Shown here piece after piece: positions 18,996 to 31,561 of a stretch of 64,000 nt of DNA. The stretch is taken from positions 4,352,296-4,416,295 of the forward strand of contig NZ_KI421517.1 in NCBI RefSeq assembly GCF_000473365.1, in the 5' to 3' direction. This DNA comes from Adhaeribacter aquaticus DSM 16391 (GTDB lineage Bacteria > Bacteroidota > Bacteroidia > Cytophagales > Hymenobacteraceae). The translations under genes were made by a program, and so were the position numbers. The notes beneath the pieces were generated by a model. That model had not been told where the DNA came from, did not search any database, and saw nothing but the letters and a program-made list of their open reading frames with translations. The stretch's first letter is position 1, and the number at the start of each line of letters is the position of its first letter.

Positions 18996-19477
18996 GGAAT
19001 ATTAAAATCAATTTAACCTTGCCGAAAGACAAGCAATAAGGCAGGTAACTTAGATACTCAAAGTTAAATTAAATTTCTAAACAAGCTTATCTAAATTTAT
19101 GGGAAAGCCTTAAATCTGTTAAATAATTTGATTGGAAAGAAGATTTCAATACGCCTGATTAAGTATCAAAAAAATATCACCCTTCTAAAGATATTATAAC
19201 TATTTCCTACAGTTGAAGTATCAGAATATAATGCCGGCAAACATTAAGTTTTTTATAATAATAGTATATTTATTTAAGCTTATCTGACTAGGCTGGGCTT
19301 TCATTAAATGAATTCAAAAGAAATAACCTTAATTGTAAAAATACAAGGTAATAACCTCTTTTACAATATATTATTTATAAACATTAAACGTTATTTAAAA
19401 AACAAACAACATTATTCCTGTTTTTTTTATTTGTGTTATATATTTGGTAAAAATTTAACAATTTAAAAATCTAAAGA
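18996..19477. other. Gene-free AT-rich region between lutA-like and ppx genes
   Basis: The 482-bp divergent gap is strongly AT-rich. Apart from the promoter box near 19439, I see no open frame, RNA gene or long repeat in it. Confidence 0.5.
19439..19446 (+). promoter_or_regulatory. Candidate -7 promoter box for ppx/gppA
   Basis: TATATTTG matches TAnnTTTG and ends 31 bases before the TTG start codon. A CTG at 19418-19420 sits near the -33 spacing but is not a full match. Confidence 0.4.
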
Positions 19478-20347
19478 TTGAAGTTAGCAGCTATTGATAT
19501 AGGGTCAAATGCAGTAAGATGTCAAATCTCTAATGTTCTGGTTTATAACGAAACAAATATTTTTAAAAGAGTTGAATACATTCGTTACCCCATGAAATTT
19601 GGGGATGACGTTTTTACCCGTGGATTTATCTCAGACGAAAAAAAAGAAAAATTCATTAAATTTCTTCATGCCTTAAAATTATTAATGGAGTTGCATGAAG
19701 TAAAAGATTACATGATTTGTGCCACCTCTGCTATGCGGCAGGCTACCAATGCCCCGGATATAATTCGGGAAGTATGTGAAAAGCTTCAAATGAAAATTAA
19801 TGTTATTGATGGCGAAACAGAGGCTGATTTAATTAATAAAGTTATATATAATTTACTGGATGATAAAAATTACCTGCACATTGATGTTGGTGGAGGTAGT
19901 ACAGAATTTAATGTTTATGTAAATCACCAGAAAGTAGCCTCCCGCTCATTTGAGATGGGTTCTATACGTTATCAGCAAAACGTTGATGATAACCAGATGT
20001 GGGCCGATATGAAGGCATGGGTAAAGGAAAATGCACGTAAAAACCACGTTACCCGCGCTATTGGTACGGGTGGTAACATTGGTAAAATTTATGAAATGGC
20101 CGGCAAAATGGCCGGTAAGCCTATCTTCAGAAAGCAAATTGAAGAAATTGTTGAGCAATTAGAAGTCATGTCAATGGAAGATAAATTGAGTGTACTGCTA
20201 CTTAACCCTGATCGGGCCGATGTAATTGTTCCGGCATCAAGAATTTATTTGTCAGCCATGAAATGGGCGAAAATAGAAAGCATGCTGGTTCCTACCGTTG
20301 GTTTAAAAGACGGTATATTACATGCCTTATACGAAAAGTATAAATAA
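19478..20347 (+). CDS. Exopolyphosphatase / pppGpp phosphatase family (Ppx/GppA)
   Basis: The enzyme hydrolyses polyphosphate or pppGpp. The 289-residue protein starts with the ASKHA phosphate-binding loop LAAIDIGSNAVRCQI, and the second loop HIDVGGGSTEFNVY follows near residue 130. ATSAMRQATNA is the third family motif. This is the short form without the C-terminal HD domain. The start appears to be TTG at 19478, because an in-frame TAA lies two codons upstream and the first-loop motif begins at once. It converges on ppk1 with only 3 bp between the stops, pairing polyphosphate synthesis and breakdown genes. Confidence 0.88.
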   Translation: MKLAAIDIGSNAVRCQISNVLVYNETNIFKRVEYIRYPMKFGDDVFTRGFISDEKKEKFIKFLHALKLLMELHEVKDYMICATSAMRQATNAPDIIREVCEKLQMKINVIDGETEADLINKVIYNLLDDKNYLHIDVGGGSTEFNVYVNHQKVASRSFEMGSIRYQQNVDDNQMWADMKAWVKENARKNHVTRAIGTGGNIGKIYEMAGKMAGKPIFRKQIEEIVEQLEVMSMEDKLSVLLLNPDRADVIVPASRIYLSAMKWAKIESMLVPTVGLKDGILHALYEKYK

Positions 20348-20350
20348 TTT

Positions 20351-22513
20351 TTATTCTGGATTGGGTGCTACCTCTTTAATAGCCTCAACCCTTTCTTTAG
20401 AACAATACTCAAATAAATCAATAGGTTCTTCCGGCTCAACACGCAGCTTGTAAAACTCCCGGTGAATATTAAATGCCTTTTCATGCGCTTCCCGCTTTTT
20501 AATGTAAGCTCCATCTTCGCGCATGATATAGGTATTTTGATTGTCTTTTAGGTTGTAGCTTAAGATTTTGATCGCCTCCCGTTTTAGGTCCTCATTTACT
20601 ATTAAAAACATGGCCTCAATCCGGCGGTCAAAGCTACGGACCATCATATCGGCACTACCCCCATATACTTTAGACTCACCGTTGTTATGGAAGTAAAATA
20701 ACCGGCTATGTTCCAGAAATTCACCAACAATAGAGCTTACAGCAATATTTTCACTTAAGCCCTTACGCCCAGGACGTAAACAGCAGATTCCCCGCACGAT
20801 TAACCGTACAGGAACCCCGGCTTTAGAAGCTTTATAAAACTCATCTATGATTTCTTTATCCTCTAAAGAATTCATTTTCATGACAATTCCACTGGCAAGA
20901 CCTTTTTTAGCATTTTTGGCTTCTGCCCGAATCAGCTCAATAATCTGCTGACGCATGTCTTTAGGCGCCGTAATTAAATATTGGTAGTCGTTTGGCAATG
21001 AGTGTCCTGTAATTACATTAAAAAACTCTGACACATCATGGGCATAGGTCTCATCGGTAGTTAATAAACTTATATCGGTATAAAGCTTACTGGTTTGCTC
21101 GTTGTAGTTACCACTACCAATATGAATATACCGCGTTACTTTTTCTCCTTCTTTCCGGATAATCATAAGCATTTTGGTATGCGTTTTATATTTACTTATG
21201 CCGTAAATAACAAAGCACCCCGCTTTCTCCAGCTTCTCTCCTTCTTTTATATTTCGTTCCTCGTCAAATCGGGCTTTTACTTCAAACAACACTGAAACGT
21301 GCTTCCCGTTTTCAGCTGCTTTTAATAAAGCAGCCGTTACCCGCGACTGATCTGCCAACCGGTAAATGGTTTGTTTTATACCCAAAACATAAGGATCTTC
21401 AGCAGCTTGTTCTAATAACCGTACTACCGGCTCCATACTATTGTATGGGTGATGCAATAAAACATCCCGCTTTTTCAGGTAAGTGAATAGGTTATCCGTT
21501 TGCTCCAGCGGAAGGCTTAATGGTAAAACGGGTGAAGGTTGTTTAGTAAGCTTATCTTTAAAATTTGTGTGCCGGATAATTTGCCATAAACCTTTAAAAT
21601 CAATTAAATTGATATTACTAACAGAAAATATATTCCCGTTATCTATGCTCCAGCGTTCTTTCAAAGTCTTGAGCATAAACTGGGAAGCATTTCGTTCAAT
21701 TTCTACCCTTACAACCCTTCCTTTTTTCCGGGTCTTCAGTTTTAATTTTATTTCCTGGATAAAGTCCGCATCAATATCATCACTTTCCTCTAAGGTAAAA
21801 TCTCCGTTGCGGGTAATCCGGAAAAGGTTAACCGAAACAACTTCTACATTCCGGAACAATTTCCCAATCTTCCACCGGATTATTTCTTCAATAGGAACAA
21901 ATATTAGTTTGTCTTTTCTTTGAATTTCATAGAATCGGGCAAGATTTTGCGGTATCTGAATAAAGGTTAACCTGTTTTGTGCTTTTGCTTCATCTGTTTT
22001 AGTAACCACCCCAAATATTAATATCTGGTTCATAAGCAATGGGAACCCATGGTAGTTATCAAAAACCATTGGTGTAAGTAACGGGAATATGGTATTTTTA
22101 AAATAGTAACTAGCTTTCCGTTGTTCTATTTCCGTTAATTCGTCAATTTTACATATACCAAAACCCTGTTTCTCAAAGAGCGGAACCAACTCATTCTGAT
22201 ACGTTTGATAAGCATCATTAACAAATCTATGAGCAAACTCTAACAGCTTTTTCCGGAAAGGCATTTCCCGTAAACCTGAATAATCAACCCGCTCTTTATT
22301 GTAATCAATGTAGTTATATAAACTGCCTACCCGGATCATGAAAAATTCATCCAGGTTAGAGGCTGTAATAGCCAGGAACTTAAGCCGATCAAATAAACTC
22401 TTAGTTGGGTTTTTAACCTGATCCAATACCCTATAGTTAAATCGTAACCAACTTAGATCGCGGCTAATGTACTTACTCTTCTTAATCTGATCGGATATTT
22501 TATTCGGATGCAT
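20351..22513 (-). CDS. ppk1: Polyphosphate kinase 1
   Basis: Ppk1 polymerises the gamma phosphate of ATP into inorganic polyphosphate at the membrane. The 720 residues match the full-length enzyme. The N-terminal domain begins YISRDLSWLRFNYRVLDQ. The head domain follows, and then two phospholipase D-like C-domains carry the autophosphorylated His in KYKTHTKMLMI and the IHIGSGNYNEQTSKLYTD motif. ARFDEERNI and VRGICCLRPG are also conserved. Its partner ppx is directly convergent. The ATG at 22513 places the conserved N-terminus about 14 residues in, as in homologues. Confidence 0.96.
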   Translation of the reverse strand: MHPNKISDQIKKSKYISRDLSWLRFNYRVLDQVKNPTKSLFDRLKFLAITASNLDEFFMIRVGSLYNYIDYNKERVDYSGLREMPFRKKLLEFAHRFVNDAYQTYQNELVPLFEKQGFGICKIDELTEIEQRKASYYFKNTIFPLLTPMVFDNYHGFPLLMNQILIFGVVTKTDEAKAQNRLTFIQIPQNLARFYEIQRKDKLIFVPIEEIIRWKIGKLFRNVEVVSVNLFRITRNGDFTLEESDDIDADFIQEIKLKLKTRKKGRVVRVEIERNASQFMLKTLKERWSIDNGNIFSVSNINLIDFKGLWQIIRHTNFKDKLTKQPSPVLPLSLPLEQTDNLFTYLKKRDVLLHHPYNSMEPVVRLLEQAAEDPYVLGIKQTIYRLADQSRVTAALLKAAENGKHVSVLFEVKARFDEERNIKEGEKLEKAGCFVIYGISKYKTHTKMLMIIRKEGEKVTRYIHIGSGNYNEQTSKLYTDISLLTTDETYAHDVSEFFNVITGHSLPNDYQYLITAPKDMRQQIIELIRAEAKNAKKGLASGIVMKMNSLEDKEIIDEFYKASKAGVPVRLIVRGICCLRPGRKGLSENIAVSSIVGEFLEHSRLFYFHNNGESKVYGGSADMMVRSFDRRIEAMFLIVNEDLKREAIKILSYNLKDNQNTYIMREDGAYIKKREAHEKAFNIHREFYKLRVEPEEPIDLFEYCSKERVEAIKEVAPNPE

Positions 22514-22654
22514 GCTTCTATACTTTCACTAAGCCCGGCAAAAGGGCGTTACGTTACTACTTTTGCTTTTACGTAAGATTCTAAAAACTACTTTAATTTC
22601 TGGTTAAATATCTTAATTTATCCAGCATGAAACCAAGTTAAATTTTCATTTTTT

Positions 22655-22692
22655 AAAATAAAAAAGCTTGCCGAAGCAAGCTTTTTTATTTT
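22655..22692. terminator. Terminator after gyrB, 17-bp perfect stem
   Basis: Arms 22655-22671 and 22676-22692 around loop CGAA have core GCTTGC/GCAAGC flanked by A- and T-rich mirrors. It lies downstream of the gyrB stop on the minus strand. Confidence 0.85.
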
Positions 22693-22722
22693 GTCTCTTA
22701 AAATATTTTCTCTGCTTTTATA

Positions 22723-24690
<1,968 letters not shown>

Positions 24691-24857
24691 TTAACCTCAG
24701 GTTATTTATATTATGTAAAGATACAAATTTTTTAAGGTTTTACCATGGATTTCGGCTTGTTTTATCGCATTTATATAATGTTTCTTTCAAAATATTGAAA
24801 ATTTCAACAGAATCTTTAAAACCTATTTCTAAACCCAAATCAGCTGTTTTACCAGGT

Positions 24858-24968
24858 TTATACAAACACTTTTCCCCAGTAACTAATTGCCAAATAAGGA
24901 ACTAAAGTGAGTAAGGCGGAGAGAGCAAATACAATTTGTTGCACCCATACAAAATTCCGTTTTCTGAT
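24858..24968 (-). CDS. Possible micro-ORF or gene remnant with one membrane helix, after galT
   Basis: Just past the galT stop, one minus-strand frame reads RKRNFVWVQQIVFALSALL, continues through a hydrophobic stretch, and ends in SYWGKVFV and TAA at 24858. The composition (basic N-side, about 22 hydrophobic residues, aromatic C-side) is that of a single membrane helix, not random shadow coding. No ATG is in frame; GTG at about residue 6 is the only ordinary start. It is either a translationally coupled micropeptide or the tail of a decayed membrane protein. Confidence 0.3.
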   Translation of the reverse strand: MRKRNFVWVQQIVFALSALLTLVPYLAISYWGKVFV

Positions 24969-24973
24969 CTAAA

Positions 24974-25999
24974 TCAGCTTAAGCTCCTTAGGCGCTCTGC
25001 CGCCCATTCCGGAGTAATATCCCGCTGCGGATTACCTAACATCTCATAACCAACCATGAATTTCTTTACTGAAGCAGATCGTAAAAGCGGCGGGTAGAAA
25101 TGCATGTGAAAATGCCATTCCGGATGCTCTTGTCCATCCGTTGGACTTTGATGTAAGCCGGCCGAATACGGGAATGATACATTAAATAATTTATCATAAA
25201 TGGCTGTAAGCCCTTTAATCATCTGAGCAAAATCATCTTTTTCTACTTCCGTTAATTGCAGAATATTTTGGATATGCCGTTTGCTGATGATTATTGTTTC
25301 AAAAGGCCAGACAGCCCAAAAAGGTACCAGGGCCACGAAGGCTTCCGTTACTAATACAATCCGTTGCTTTTCCTGCAATTCCAGGTTCAGGTAATTTTCT
25401 AATAAACTTTTTCCATGTTGCTGGTAATAAGCAAACTGTTGGATAGTTTCTTTTGCGGGTTCTACCGGAACAGAACTTTGCGCCCAGATCTGGCCGTGCG
25501 GATGAGGGTTACTGCTTCCCATAACCGAGCCTTTGTTTTCAAAAATCTGCACGTAATTAATGTAGTCCAAACTACCTAATTCCTGAAATTCCCGCTGCCA
25601 AACGTCTATTACCCGTCTAATATCGTTGACCTCCATTTCCGGCAACGCCAAATCATGGCGCGGTGAAAAACAAATAACTTTACAGATACCCCTCTCGCTA
25701 TGTACCTTTAACAAACCTTCTTTATCAGATGACCCCTCGGGCACCTCACTTTGCAGGGCTCCAAAATCGTTTTCAAAAACAAAGGTTTCCTGATAAGCAG
25801 GATTATGCTCCCCATTTGCCCGCTCATTGCCCGGACATAAATAACATTTTGGGTCGTATTGCGGACGAACCTCTTTCTGTACTTCTTCCTGCTGCCCCTG
25901 CCACGGACGTTTGGACCGATGCGGTGAAACCAGAATCCATTCTCCGGTTAAGGCATTATATCTTCTGTGCGGATGCTCAGCTAAATCAAATGAGTTCAT
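24974..25999 (-). CDS. galT: Galactose-1-phosphate uridylyltransferase
   Basis: GalT swaps UMP between UDP-glucose and galactose-1-phosphate in the Leloir pathway. The 341-residue protein has the zinc-site [12 protein letters not shown] near residue 53 and the active-site triad [10 protein letters not shown] near residue 165, where the second His forms the uridylyl intermediate. [20 protein letters not shown] at the N-terminus and HQSPTDG with [10 protein letters not shown] at the C-terminus are all family-typical. The next gene upstream on the same strand is galM, 118 bp away, so both probably serve galactose or lactose use. galK and galE are not adjacent. Confidence 0.95.
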   Translation of the reverse strand: MNSFDLAEHPHRRYNALTGEWILVSPHRSKRPWQGQQEEVQKEVRPQYDPKCYLCPGNERANGEHNPAYQETFVFENDFGALQSEVPEGSSDKEGLLKVHSERGICKVICFSPRHDLALPEMEVNDIRRVIDVWQREFQELGSLDYINYVQIFENKGSVMGSSNPHPHGQIWAQSSVPVEPAKETIQQFAYYQQHGKSLLENYLNLELQEKQRIVLVTEAFVALVPFWAVWPFETIIISKRHIQNILQLTEVEKDDFAQMIKGLTAIYDKLFNVSFPYSAGLHQSPTDGQEHPEWHFHMHFYPPLLRSASVKKFMVGYEMLGNPQRDITPEWAAERLRSLS

Positions 26000-26117
26000 C
26001 TAAAGAATAATTAGTTTAAAATAAAACGGAAGCAGATATTAGAGCGGTTACAAATAATCTTAAAACTTTCTGCTAAAGAATGTTTTCCCTGCTTAAACCT
26101 TACCAACCAAGTAGTTT

Positions 26118-27164
26118 TTATACGGGCAGATTGCGAACCGTAAACTTATAAATGGTTGTTTCCTGATATTCTTCTCCTGGCCGTAAAATTATAGAAGGAA
26201 AGGCAGGTTGATTAGGAGCATCCGGAAAATGTTGGGTCTCTAAACAAAATCCATAATGTTTCTGGTAAACCTTCCCGTATTTTCCGGTTAAACTACCGTC
26301 CAGGAAATTTCCGGAATAAAATTGGACGCCTGGCTGAGTAGTATAAACTTCCATTTCACGTCCTGTAACAGCATCGTACACCCGGCCGGCTACCGACATT
26401 TCCTGTCCATTTTTATTCAGAACATAATTATGATCGTACCCCCCTGCTACGTGTGCAATGCGACTACCTATAATTTTAGGAGAAGTAAAATCCATTTCGG
26501 TGCCAACAACCGGCCTTAATTCTCCCGTAGGCGTTAAATCTTCATCTACTACTGTATATTTATCAGCATTCAAATACAGTTCATGATTTAGAATAGATTC
26601 TTCTTCTCCCGCTGATAAATTAAAATAACTGTGATTAGTTAAGTTTACCGGAGTAGGCTTATCAGTAGTGGCATGGTAATCAATTTTGAGTTCGTTATCC
26701 TCTGTTAAAGTATAAATTACAGCACAGCTTAAATTGCCCGGATAGTTTTCTTCCCCATCCTTACTTAAATAAGTTAGCCTAACACTATTACTACCTGGCA
26801 TGGCCTCGGCCTCCCATACAACCTTATCAAAACCTTTTAGGCCTCCATGCAAACTATTTGGGCCATTATTTACAGCTACCTGATACTCCTGGCCATCCAG
26901 CGTGAATTTTCCTTTGGCGATCCGATTACCTACTCTGCCAATAAGGGCGCCAAAATAAGGATGATCTTCTTCATATGCATCAAGGCTATCAAAGCCTAAA
27001 ACAATGTCCCCCAATTTTCCTTGTAAGTCCGGAGTTAAAATTGTAGTAATTATACCTCCATAGTTAATAACGGATACCTGCAGACCATTTAGGTTTTGCA
27101 AAGTATATTTTGTTATTTCTAAGCCATTACTGGTTAAACCAAAAGGTTTTTCTAAAATCTCCAT
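26118..27164 (-). CDS. galM: Aldose 1-epimerase (mutarotase)
   Basis: The enzyme interconverts alpha and beta anomers of galactose and glucose ahead of galactokinase. The 348-residue beta-sandwich protein has GRVGNRIAKGKFTLDG, NNGPNSLHGGLKGFDKVVW (substrate His), LTNHSYFNLSAG (catalytic His) and the C-terminal CLETQHFPDAPNQPAFPS, whose Glu region contains the catalytic base. There is no signal peptide, so it acts in the cytoplasm. It is the first gene of a probable galM-galT unit on the minus strand. Confidence 0.95.
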   Translation of the reverse strand: MEILEKPFGLTSNGLEITKYTLQNLNGLQVSVINYGGIITTILTPDLQGKLGDIVLGFDSLDAYEEDHPYFGALIGRVGNRIAKGKFTLDGQEYQVAVNNGPNSLHGGLKGFDKVVWEAEAMPGSNSVRLTYLSKDGEENYPGNLSCAVIYTLTEDNELKIDYHATTDKPTPVNLTNHSYFNLSAGEEESILNHELYLNADKYTVVDEDLTPTGELRPVVGTEMDFTSPKIIGSRIAHVAGGYDHNYVLNKNGQEMSVAGRVYDAVTGREMEVYTTQPGVQFYSGNFLDGSLTGKYGKVYQKHYGFCLETQHFPDAPNQPAFPSIILRPGEEYQETTIYKFTVRNLPV

Positions 27165-27920
27165 ATAAGTACTTACTAAAGCTTCACATTTATAGTTTAC
27201 ATTTCTTCTAAAAATCAGGCGAAATTAACTAAGTTGGTAAAGTTTATTAATAGTTTCTGAGATTTATTTTACTCCCTTCTAGTTCAATAATTTTAATCCT
27301 TTCTAATAGAATAAAAGAAACCTTTGATTAAATCTTAAATAAAATTTATTTACTTTTTATAGATAACAAGTTCTGTTCTCTGTTAAGCAGGTTGAATATC
27401 CACCTTCGCATTAAAACCTACTCCAAGAAAATTACCTAAACCTATTGACTTATTACAACCTTATTTATAACTATACCAATATTATTAAATTATTAAATTT
27501 TTAACAATTAATTTTACTGATTCTAAATAAGGCAAACTTGAAATTTTTTAGGATTGATATTTGGAATTAAAAAAAAATACCTCCATTATAGCCAACACAA
27601 TCAGATATATACTGATTTGAGACCAAATGGTTATATTATATTTTGCATTATTTTAATTAATTTTATAATTTAAAAATGTTTAATAAAAAGAAACAACAGC
27701 TTAAACATTGAATATTTTTTAATTATAATTAATTTTCTACCTATTATTTAGTAAATTTATAATTACAATAACTTAAATAATATTTAAAATCATTATATTT
27801 ATATAACCTTTTCAATACAAGGAGCATTTTTAAGCAAATAAATATTTCCCCGGCTGAACTATTATATCTTGAAAATGTTAGTGGAAAAGCAAACAAAAGG
27901 AAAACAGGTAAAACGCAGTA
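27165..27920. other. Long, very AT-rich gene-free region upstream of the protease gene
   Basis: These 756 bases are markedly poorer in G and C than the flanking genes and hold many poly-A and poly-T runs. I see no RNA gene or convincing long ORF. A tiny frame at 27875-27928 (MLVEKQTKGKQVKRSNG) ends overlapping the first possible ATG of the protease. It could be a leader peptide or chance. Confidence 0.5.
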
Positions 27921-27953
27921 ATGGTTAAATTTTTACATCACCAATTAAATTCT

Positions 27954-29231
<1,278 letters not shown>

Positions 29232-29239
29232 TTAGAAAC

Positions 29240-29298
29240 ATTATATTAAAAACAAAGAAGGCCACTTATTAAGTGGCCTTCTTTGTTTTTAATATAAT
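29240..29298. terminator. Bidirectional terminator with 28-bp perfect stem
   Basis: Arms 29240-29267 and 29271-29298 are exact complements with a 3-base loop. The core GGCCACTT/AAGTGGCC is flanked by long A/T mirrors. It separates the convergent protease and recQ genes. Confidence 0.9.
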
Positions 29299-29303
29299 GT
29301 AAG

Positions 29304-31430
29304 TTAACTGTTCCTTCTTTTAAATATGGAAATGGCTAATCTTATTTTTTGATAATCCACCTGCTCACCTAACGCTTCATAAATATCCTTCAGTTTTGCA
29401 TCTGCGCCCCATTTGGCAATAACGGGTTCTATAGCCAGATACTCTTTCTTACTTATGTAACGACTAATATCGATATCGTATCCCTGTTCGTATAGAGTGG
29501 CCATATGCGAATAAACCGTAACTAAATTTAATTTTCGCTCAGTAGCTATGGCCTCTAACGATAAGCCTCGTTTATAAGCTTCATAAGTTATTAAATGGGT
29601 TGCTCCTTTTACTTTATTGCCTTGCTCCTGCTGGCTGGTAACAAACTGAATTATTTCATTAATAAACTCATGTCCGTAGTTTTCATATTTCACCATACCA
29701 ACACCAGTAATGGCTAACATGGCTACGCGATTAGTAGGTTTCTCCTGAGCCATTTCCTGTAGGGTACTATCCGAAAAAATGACATAAGGTGGCACCTGGT
29801 TGGCATCTGCTAACTTTTTTCTTAAACTGCGTAGCTTTTCAAATAACTCGTCCTGAATAATTTCTTTTTTAGTTCGTTTATCTTCTTTCGCCTCTTCTTT
29901 TTCGGCATAAGGTTCAAATTTAACTAAATCAACTTTTGCGGCATTAAACAAAACAGCTTTACCTCGCTCCGTTAGTTTAAGAGCATACCCTTCGTCGTAG
30001 GCTATTTCCAATAAGCCGCTGTTCAGGAACTGATGTAAATAACTCAGCCAATCTAAATAAGGTACATCCCGGCCAGCACCATAGGTTTTAATGGTATGGT
30101 AGCCTTTTTGCATTATTACCTGGCTTCTGGAACCCCGTAACACATCTATTACTGTACCCAAACTGGCTTTTTCCTGCATTCGCGCCACTGCCGATAAGGC
30201 TTTTTGAGCTAATAATGTACCATCAAAAGTGGCAGGCGGATTTCTGCAGATATCGCAATTACCACAATCTTTAACCAGTGTCTCCCCAAAATACTGTAAT
30301 AGTATCCGCCGGCGACACATAGTAGCCTCTGCAAATTGCTGCATCCGTTCCAACTTGGTCAGCTGCAAATCTACCTGTTCTTTTACTCCTTCGCCCAGCA
30401 TATTACGCAGCAACATTACATCGGAGTAACTATAAAATAATAAAGCATTGGCTTTTGCTCCGTCCCGACCAGCGCGTCCTATTTCCTGGTAATAACCCTC
30501 AATATTTTTAGGAAGATTATAATGGATTACCCAACGTACGTTTGATTTATCAATCCCCATACCAAAAGCAATGGTAGCACAAATTATCTGAATGTTATCC
30601 TTCAGAAAATTTTCCTGTGCCTTAGAGCGCGCATTTACTGATAAACCAGCATGGTAGCAGGCGGCTTTGTACCCTTCATTTACCAGTTTCTGGGTTAGCT
30701 GTTCGGCCATATTCCGGCTTAAGCAATAAATTATACCAGGCTGATTCTTATGGGTATTTAAAAAATCATATATAACATTTAATCGCTTTTTAGCTGGCCG
30801 TACGGCTAGGCTCAGATTAGGCCGATCAAAGGAAGAAACAAAAACCTCCGGATTTGCCAAGCCAAGCTGTTTTGTTATATCCTGTCGGGTTAACCGATCT
30901 GCGGTGGCAGTTAAGGCAATAATTGGAACATTTGGGAATTGTTCTTTTATGTATTTGAGTTGGGTATATTCCGGACGAAAATCATGTCCCCAGGCCGAAA
31001 TACAATGTGCTTCATCAATGGCAAATAGATTTACGGTCAGCCGTTTTAAAAAGGAAAAGAAGCCTGCCGATAAAAGCTTTTCCGGCGAAACGTATAATAA
31101 TTTTATATTACCTGCTAAACAGTCGTTTTCCAGTTTGTATTGCGCTTCTGCTGATTGGGTACTATTTAAAAACCCCGCCGATACCCCATTTGCATGCAGG
31201 GCTTCCACCTGATCTTTCATCAAGGCTATGAGCGGCGACACTACTATGCATATACCAGGCAAGGTTAAAGCCGGTACCTGAAAGCACACCGATTTTCCGC
31301 CACCGGTAGGCATTAACGCTAAACAATCATTGCCCGCTAATACTGTCTCTACAATTTCCTGCTGCATGGGTCTGAAAGACTCAAACCCGAAATATTGTTT
31401 TAAAATTAAATGAGGATTTCCCTGCTTCAT
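29304..31430 (-). CDS. recQ: ATP-dependent DNA helicase RecQ
   Basis: RecQ is a 3'-5' helicase for recombination and stalled-fork repair. The 708-residue protein begins with FGFESFRPMQQEIV (motif 0). Walker A is MPTGGGKSVCFQ and the DEAH box is FAIDEAHCISAWGHDFRPEY, followed by ALTATAD and the second RecA lobe with ATIAFGMGIDKSNVRWVIH and QEIGRAGRDG. The RQC zinc site (CRRRILLQYFG, then CGNCDICRNPP) and winged helix follow. An HRDC domain (about 530-600) precedes a further C-terminal helical domain. An exact TATCTTTG box lies 19 bases upstream of the ATG. Confidence 0.96.
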   Translation of the reverse strand: MKQGNPHLILKQYFGFESFRPMQQEIVETVLAGNDCLALMPTGGGKSVCFQVPALTLPGICIVVSPLIALMKDQVEALHANGVSAGFLNSTQSAEAQYKLENDCLAGNIKLLYVSPEKLLSAGFFSFLKRLTVNLFAIDEAHCISAWGHDFRPEYTQLKYIKEQFPNVPIIALTATADRLTRQDITKQLGLANPEVFVSSFDRPNLSLAVRPAKKRLNVIYDFLNTHKNQPGIIYCLSRNMAEQLTQKLVNEGYKAACYHAGLSVNARSKAQENFLKDNIQIICATIAFGMGIDKSNVRWVIHYNLPKNIEGYYQEIGRAGRDGAKANALLFYSYSDVMLLRNMLGEGVKEQVDLQLTKLERMQQFAEATMCRRRILLQYFGETLVKDCGNCDICRNPPATFDGTLLAQKALSAVARMQEKASLGTVIDVLRGSRSQVIMQKGYHTIKTYGAGRDVPYLDWLSYLHQFLNSGLLEIAYDEGYALKLTERGKAVLFNAAKVDLVKFEPYAEKEEAKEDKRTKKEIIQDELFEKLRSLRKKLADANQVPPYVIFSDSTLQEMAQEKPTNRVAMLAITGVGMVKYENYGHEFINEIIQFVTSQQEQGNKVKGATHLITYEAYKRGLSLEAIATERKLNLVTVYSHMATLYEQGYDIDISRYISKKEYLAIEPVIAKWGADAKLKDIYEALGEQVDYQKIRLAISIFKRRNS

Positions 31431-31449
31431 TATAGTCCAACCTGAAACA

Positions 31450-31457
31450 CAAAGATA
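31450..31457 (-). promoter_or_regulatory. Candidate -7 promoter box for recQ
   Basis: The minus strand reads TATCTTTG (TAnnTTTG), 19 bases before the ATG at 31430. A TTTG lies 14 bases further upstream, closer than the usual -33 spacing. Confidence 0.5.
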
Positions 31458-31561
31458 CTTAAATGTCTGGGCAAACTAAACCTCAAATATTAATACCCGT
31501 TGTTATAAACTATTAAATGACTGTGACCTAGTTCTTTTAACCCTAAACCTACTTTAAAACT

